From: Collinsella aerofaciens
GTDB lineage: Bacteria; Actinomycetota; Coriobacteriia; Coriobacteriales; Coriobacteriaceae
Direction of reading: 5' to 3'
NCBI GenBank assembly: GCA_021641225.1
Contig: JAJWXI010000002.1
Location: forward strand, 1 to 42,773
DNA length: 42,773 nt
Both the position numbers and the translations under genes were made by a program. Numbering within the stretch: position 1 is the stretch's first letter; the number at the start of each line of letters is the position of its first letter. Under the pieces are notes generated by a model. It was not told the DNA's origin. It searched no databases and was given only the letters and a program-made list of their open reading frames with translations. Positions 40,835 to 42,773 of this stretch are shown in pieces.

Positions 40835-42773
40835 CTACCCCAGCGAGCGGTTGAGGGAGCCGAGCTCGTCGTTGCCCATGGTGCGCCACATTTGGAAGAT
40901 GCAACCGCGTGCCAGGAAAAAGAACCCGTTGTCGACCAGTTGCACAGCGGCATCTGCCAGCTGATTCGTCACGGCGGACACTGGCGGCAGCTCGAGTCCA
41001 GCCTTGTGGATGGTCTCGACCGCTTCCTCGAACGTCGGAGGCTCGCTGACGCCCATCTCGTTCATAAGGCCCTGCATTTCTTCCAGCGCGCTGCTACCCG
41101 ACTCCTCGCCGCGCGGCACCAGACGGTAACAAGCCAGCGCCAGGTCGAGCTGATCGCAATTCCAATAGGCAAACGCCAAGCGATAGAACAGGTAGCCGAT
41201 TGCAGAACGATCGCTGGCAATACGTAGGCCGTGGCGCGCCACCTCGATAATCTCGTCAAAGCGCTCCAGACGCGCAAGCACGTTGATGAGCGCAAAGTGC
41301 GACTGCATGGACGAGCGCGCCAGATCGTAAAGATGGCGCACCTCGGGCAGTGCTCGTTCAAAGTCCTCTTGCTCGGCGTAAAAGCTGCAGATCTCATGCT
41401 GGGCAAAGTACAGCGCATCGGGCGCACGAAGGATTCGCACAGAGCGGTCTTCTTCCAACACCGGTAGCACCATGCGCACCAGCTGGTTATCGCAAAACTG
41501 CGTTTGAACCGGACCTGTCGCCAAAAGCTCGGCGACGGCGCACTTGGCCTCCAACTCCTCAACAAGACGGGAAAAGCCTTCAAAAGCACCTGTACGGTCG
41601 ACTTTTGCCTGCTCGCGCAATTCAACAACACGGGCCACGTATGGGTCGTCGTCCTCTTCCATGACCTCCAGCTCGTCAGCCGTATCGGCAAGCAGCAGAT
41701 CGCGCAGCGCCGGCGGCAGCATGCGATGGTCATCACGCGGACGAGCATGAACCTCCGCAGGTTCAATCGTCTCCGGAGCGGTTGACTCATATGCCTCAAG
41801 CACACGCTTGCACGGCATATCGTCCATGTCCATGCTCTCAAGATCCTTGGCGACAGGCACGCAATCGGCCAGATAGGCCGCGCGCCCAAAGAAATACGTT
41901 GCGACAACGCGCTCGCCCTGCTCACTGTCGGGAGCAGCAATCTGCACATAGCAGCGCGTGATGCAGGTGCCCGCGGCAAAACACGCTGCCGCAAGCGTGA
42001 GTGCCACGCGCGCATCGTGCTCCGCGGCCCAGATCGCGCGCGTGTCCTCGTCCAACTCGCGCCAGGCGTCATCTTGAGCGTCGTATTCACGTTGTGGCAT
42101 AGCATCAACGACAGACTGCCCAAACCGAACGAGCATAATCCCCTCGGCAACGTTTGCCCGATAGGTATAGTCGAGCCGCGTGACCACGTTAAGTGCCTCG
42201 ACAATACGCGCGAAGCGGGTACGCACATCCCACTCACCGCCCGGCTGGCAAGCCACCGTACCCGGTTTGCCCCACGGGTTATCGCTCGAGGCCGTATCGA
42301 GCAGTCGGGGAACATCGTTGGTCGTCTTGGCGATATGCCACGCATCAAAGAGCGCGCAGCCCTCAAGGCTCGGCGAGGATGCCGCAGGGACCAATCCGGC
42401 CCCGATGCGCTCAAGGATGCCGGAGAGGCGGTTGAGACGGCACTCGATGGCAAGCAGCATGTCAATCTCGTCCTGGTCCAGCAGGCTGCGATCAAAATTG
42501 AGATAGAACAGCTTTGACCGGTCGATACGCGCTAGGCTCATTTCGGACTTGGCGGCAATGGTGCGCAGGCGGGGCAAGTCGACCTCGCTCATAAGGGCGG
42601 CGGCATAACGCTCGATACCGCTCGGATTCTCGGCATGGTCAACGCGGTAGAGCAGCGTCTCGATAGCGTCAGGTAGCGGTGCCGTGTTAAAGCCCAAAAA
42701 CACCTCGACCGGCTCGGGCAACTTTACGAGCTTGATCTTGTCGACAACGTTTTGCATACCCTCGTCGAGTCCG
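40835..42773 (-). CDS. Large protein of unknown function, 5' end uncertain
   Basis: I do not recognise this protein. At least 640 residues are present. The frame stays open to the window edge, and the ATG at 42757 has GAGGG only 2 nt away, so the true start may lie outside. There is no signal peptide or membrane helix. The N-terminal half is helical with scattered aromatic residues. An acidic linker (DELEVMEEDDDPY) is in the middle. The C-terminal 240 residues (YFAQHEICSFYAEQEDFERALPEVRHLYDLARS, then ALINVLARLERFDEIIEVARHGLRIA and YLFYRLAFAYWNCDQLDLALACYRL) have the Ala/Tyr/Leu periodicity of TPR helices. It is probably a cytoplasmic scaffold or regulator, with partners unknown. Confidence 0.7.
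   Translation of the reverse strand, partial: GLDEGMQNVVDKIKLVKLPEPVEVFLGFNTAPLPDAIETLLYRVDHAENPSGIERYAAALMSEVDLPRLRTIAAKSEMSLARIDRSKLFYLNFDRSLLDQDEIDMLLAIECRLNRLSGILERIGAGLVPAASSPSLEGCALFDAWHIAKTTNDVPRLLDTASSDNPWGKPGTVACQPGGEWDVRTRFARIVEALNVVTRLDYTYRANVAEGIMLVRFGQSVVDAMPQREYDAQDDAWRELDEDTRAIWAAEHDARVALTLAAACFAAGTCITRCYVQIAAPDSEQGERVVATYFFGRAAYLADCVPVAKDLESMDMDDMPCKRVLEAYESTAPETIEPAEVHARPRDDHRMLPPALRDLLLADTADELEVMEEDDDPYVARVVELREQAKVDRTGAFEGFSRLVEELEAKCAVAELLATGPVQTQFCDNQLVRMVLPVLEEDRSVRILRAPDALYFAQHEICSFYAEQEDFERALPEVRHLYDLARSSMQSHFALINVLARLERFDEIIEVARHGLRIASDRSAIGYLFYRLAFAYWNCDQLDLALACYRLVPRGEESGSSALEEMQGLMNEMGVSEPPTFEEAVETIHKAGLELPPVSAVTNQLADAAVQLVDNGFFFLARGCIFQMWRTMGNDELGSLNRSLG

Overview
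This window is high-G+C DNA with short intergenic gaps and many long hairpins. The gene set is that of a gut-type anaerobic actinobacterium: paired FeoA proteins with FeoB and a FeoB-associated Cys-rich peptide, a lactate racemase locus, VanRS-like and PhoPR-like regulators, and two YhgE/Pip proteins. I infer Coriobacteriia, most likely Collinsella or a close relative. That rests on protein style and on the repeat family, not on a marker gene. Most genes lie on the minus strand; the plus-strand exceptions are serB, larB-larC-tetR and a D,D-carboxypeptidase.

Layout. 1-2.9 kb: truncated uxaC (glucuronate isomerase) behind a promoter with two GTGAACGTTCAC operators, and a LacI-family repressor gene upstream. 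3-6.5 kb: ferrous iron operon feoA-feoA-feoB-FeoB-associated peptide, with inverted repeats resembling DtxR-type sites before the operon and before feoB. 6.5-9.7 kb: an HPr-like protein carrying Asp at position 46, aspS, and divergent serB. 9.7-14.4 kb: lactate racemization locus, with larB-larC1-tetR on plus convergent with larA-larD on minus; LarC lacks its C-terminal LarC2 domain. 14.6-19.2 kb: ppc and hisS. 19.2-23.2 kb: three consecutive hairpins, an MFS transporter with an M20 amidohydrolase, and an EamA transporter. 23.5-28.5 kb: two contiguous YhgE/Pip membrane proteins. 28.8-33.6 kb: htpG, a GNAT acetyltransferase, and a capsule-type regulatory module (chain-length protein, tyrosine kinase, PHP phosphatase). 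33.8-38.9 kb: pstB-phoP-phoR and a VanRS-like pair. 39.1-40.5 kb: a secreted serine D,D-carboxypeptidase. 40.6-42.8 kb: tRNA-Ser(GCU) and a large unrecognised protein running off the window.

Most unusual non-coding signal: two elements (12196-12322 and 14629-14755) fold into nested hairpins. Their stems differ in sequence but keep pairing, while an asymmetric internal loop (ATTCCGCA / GAGGAC) and a GAA apical loop are identical. Both lie 23 nt past a minus-strand stop codon. This is a covariation-like signature of a structured RNA or a mobile palindromic element. Other unexplained palindromes are listed separately. No CRISPR array, phage or transposase gene was seen.
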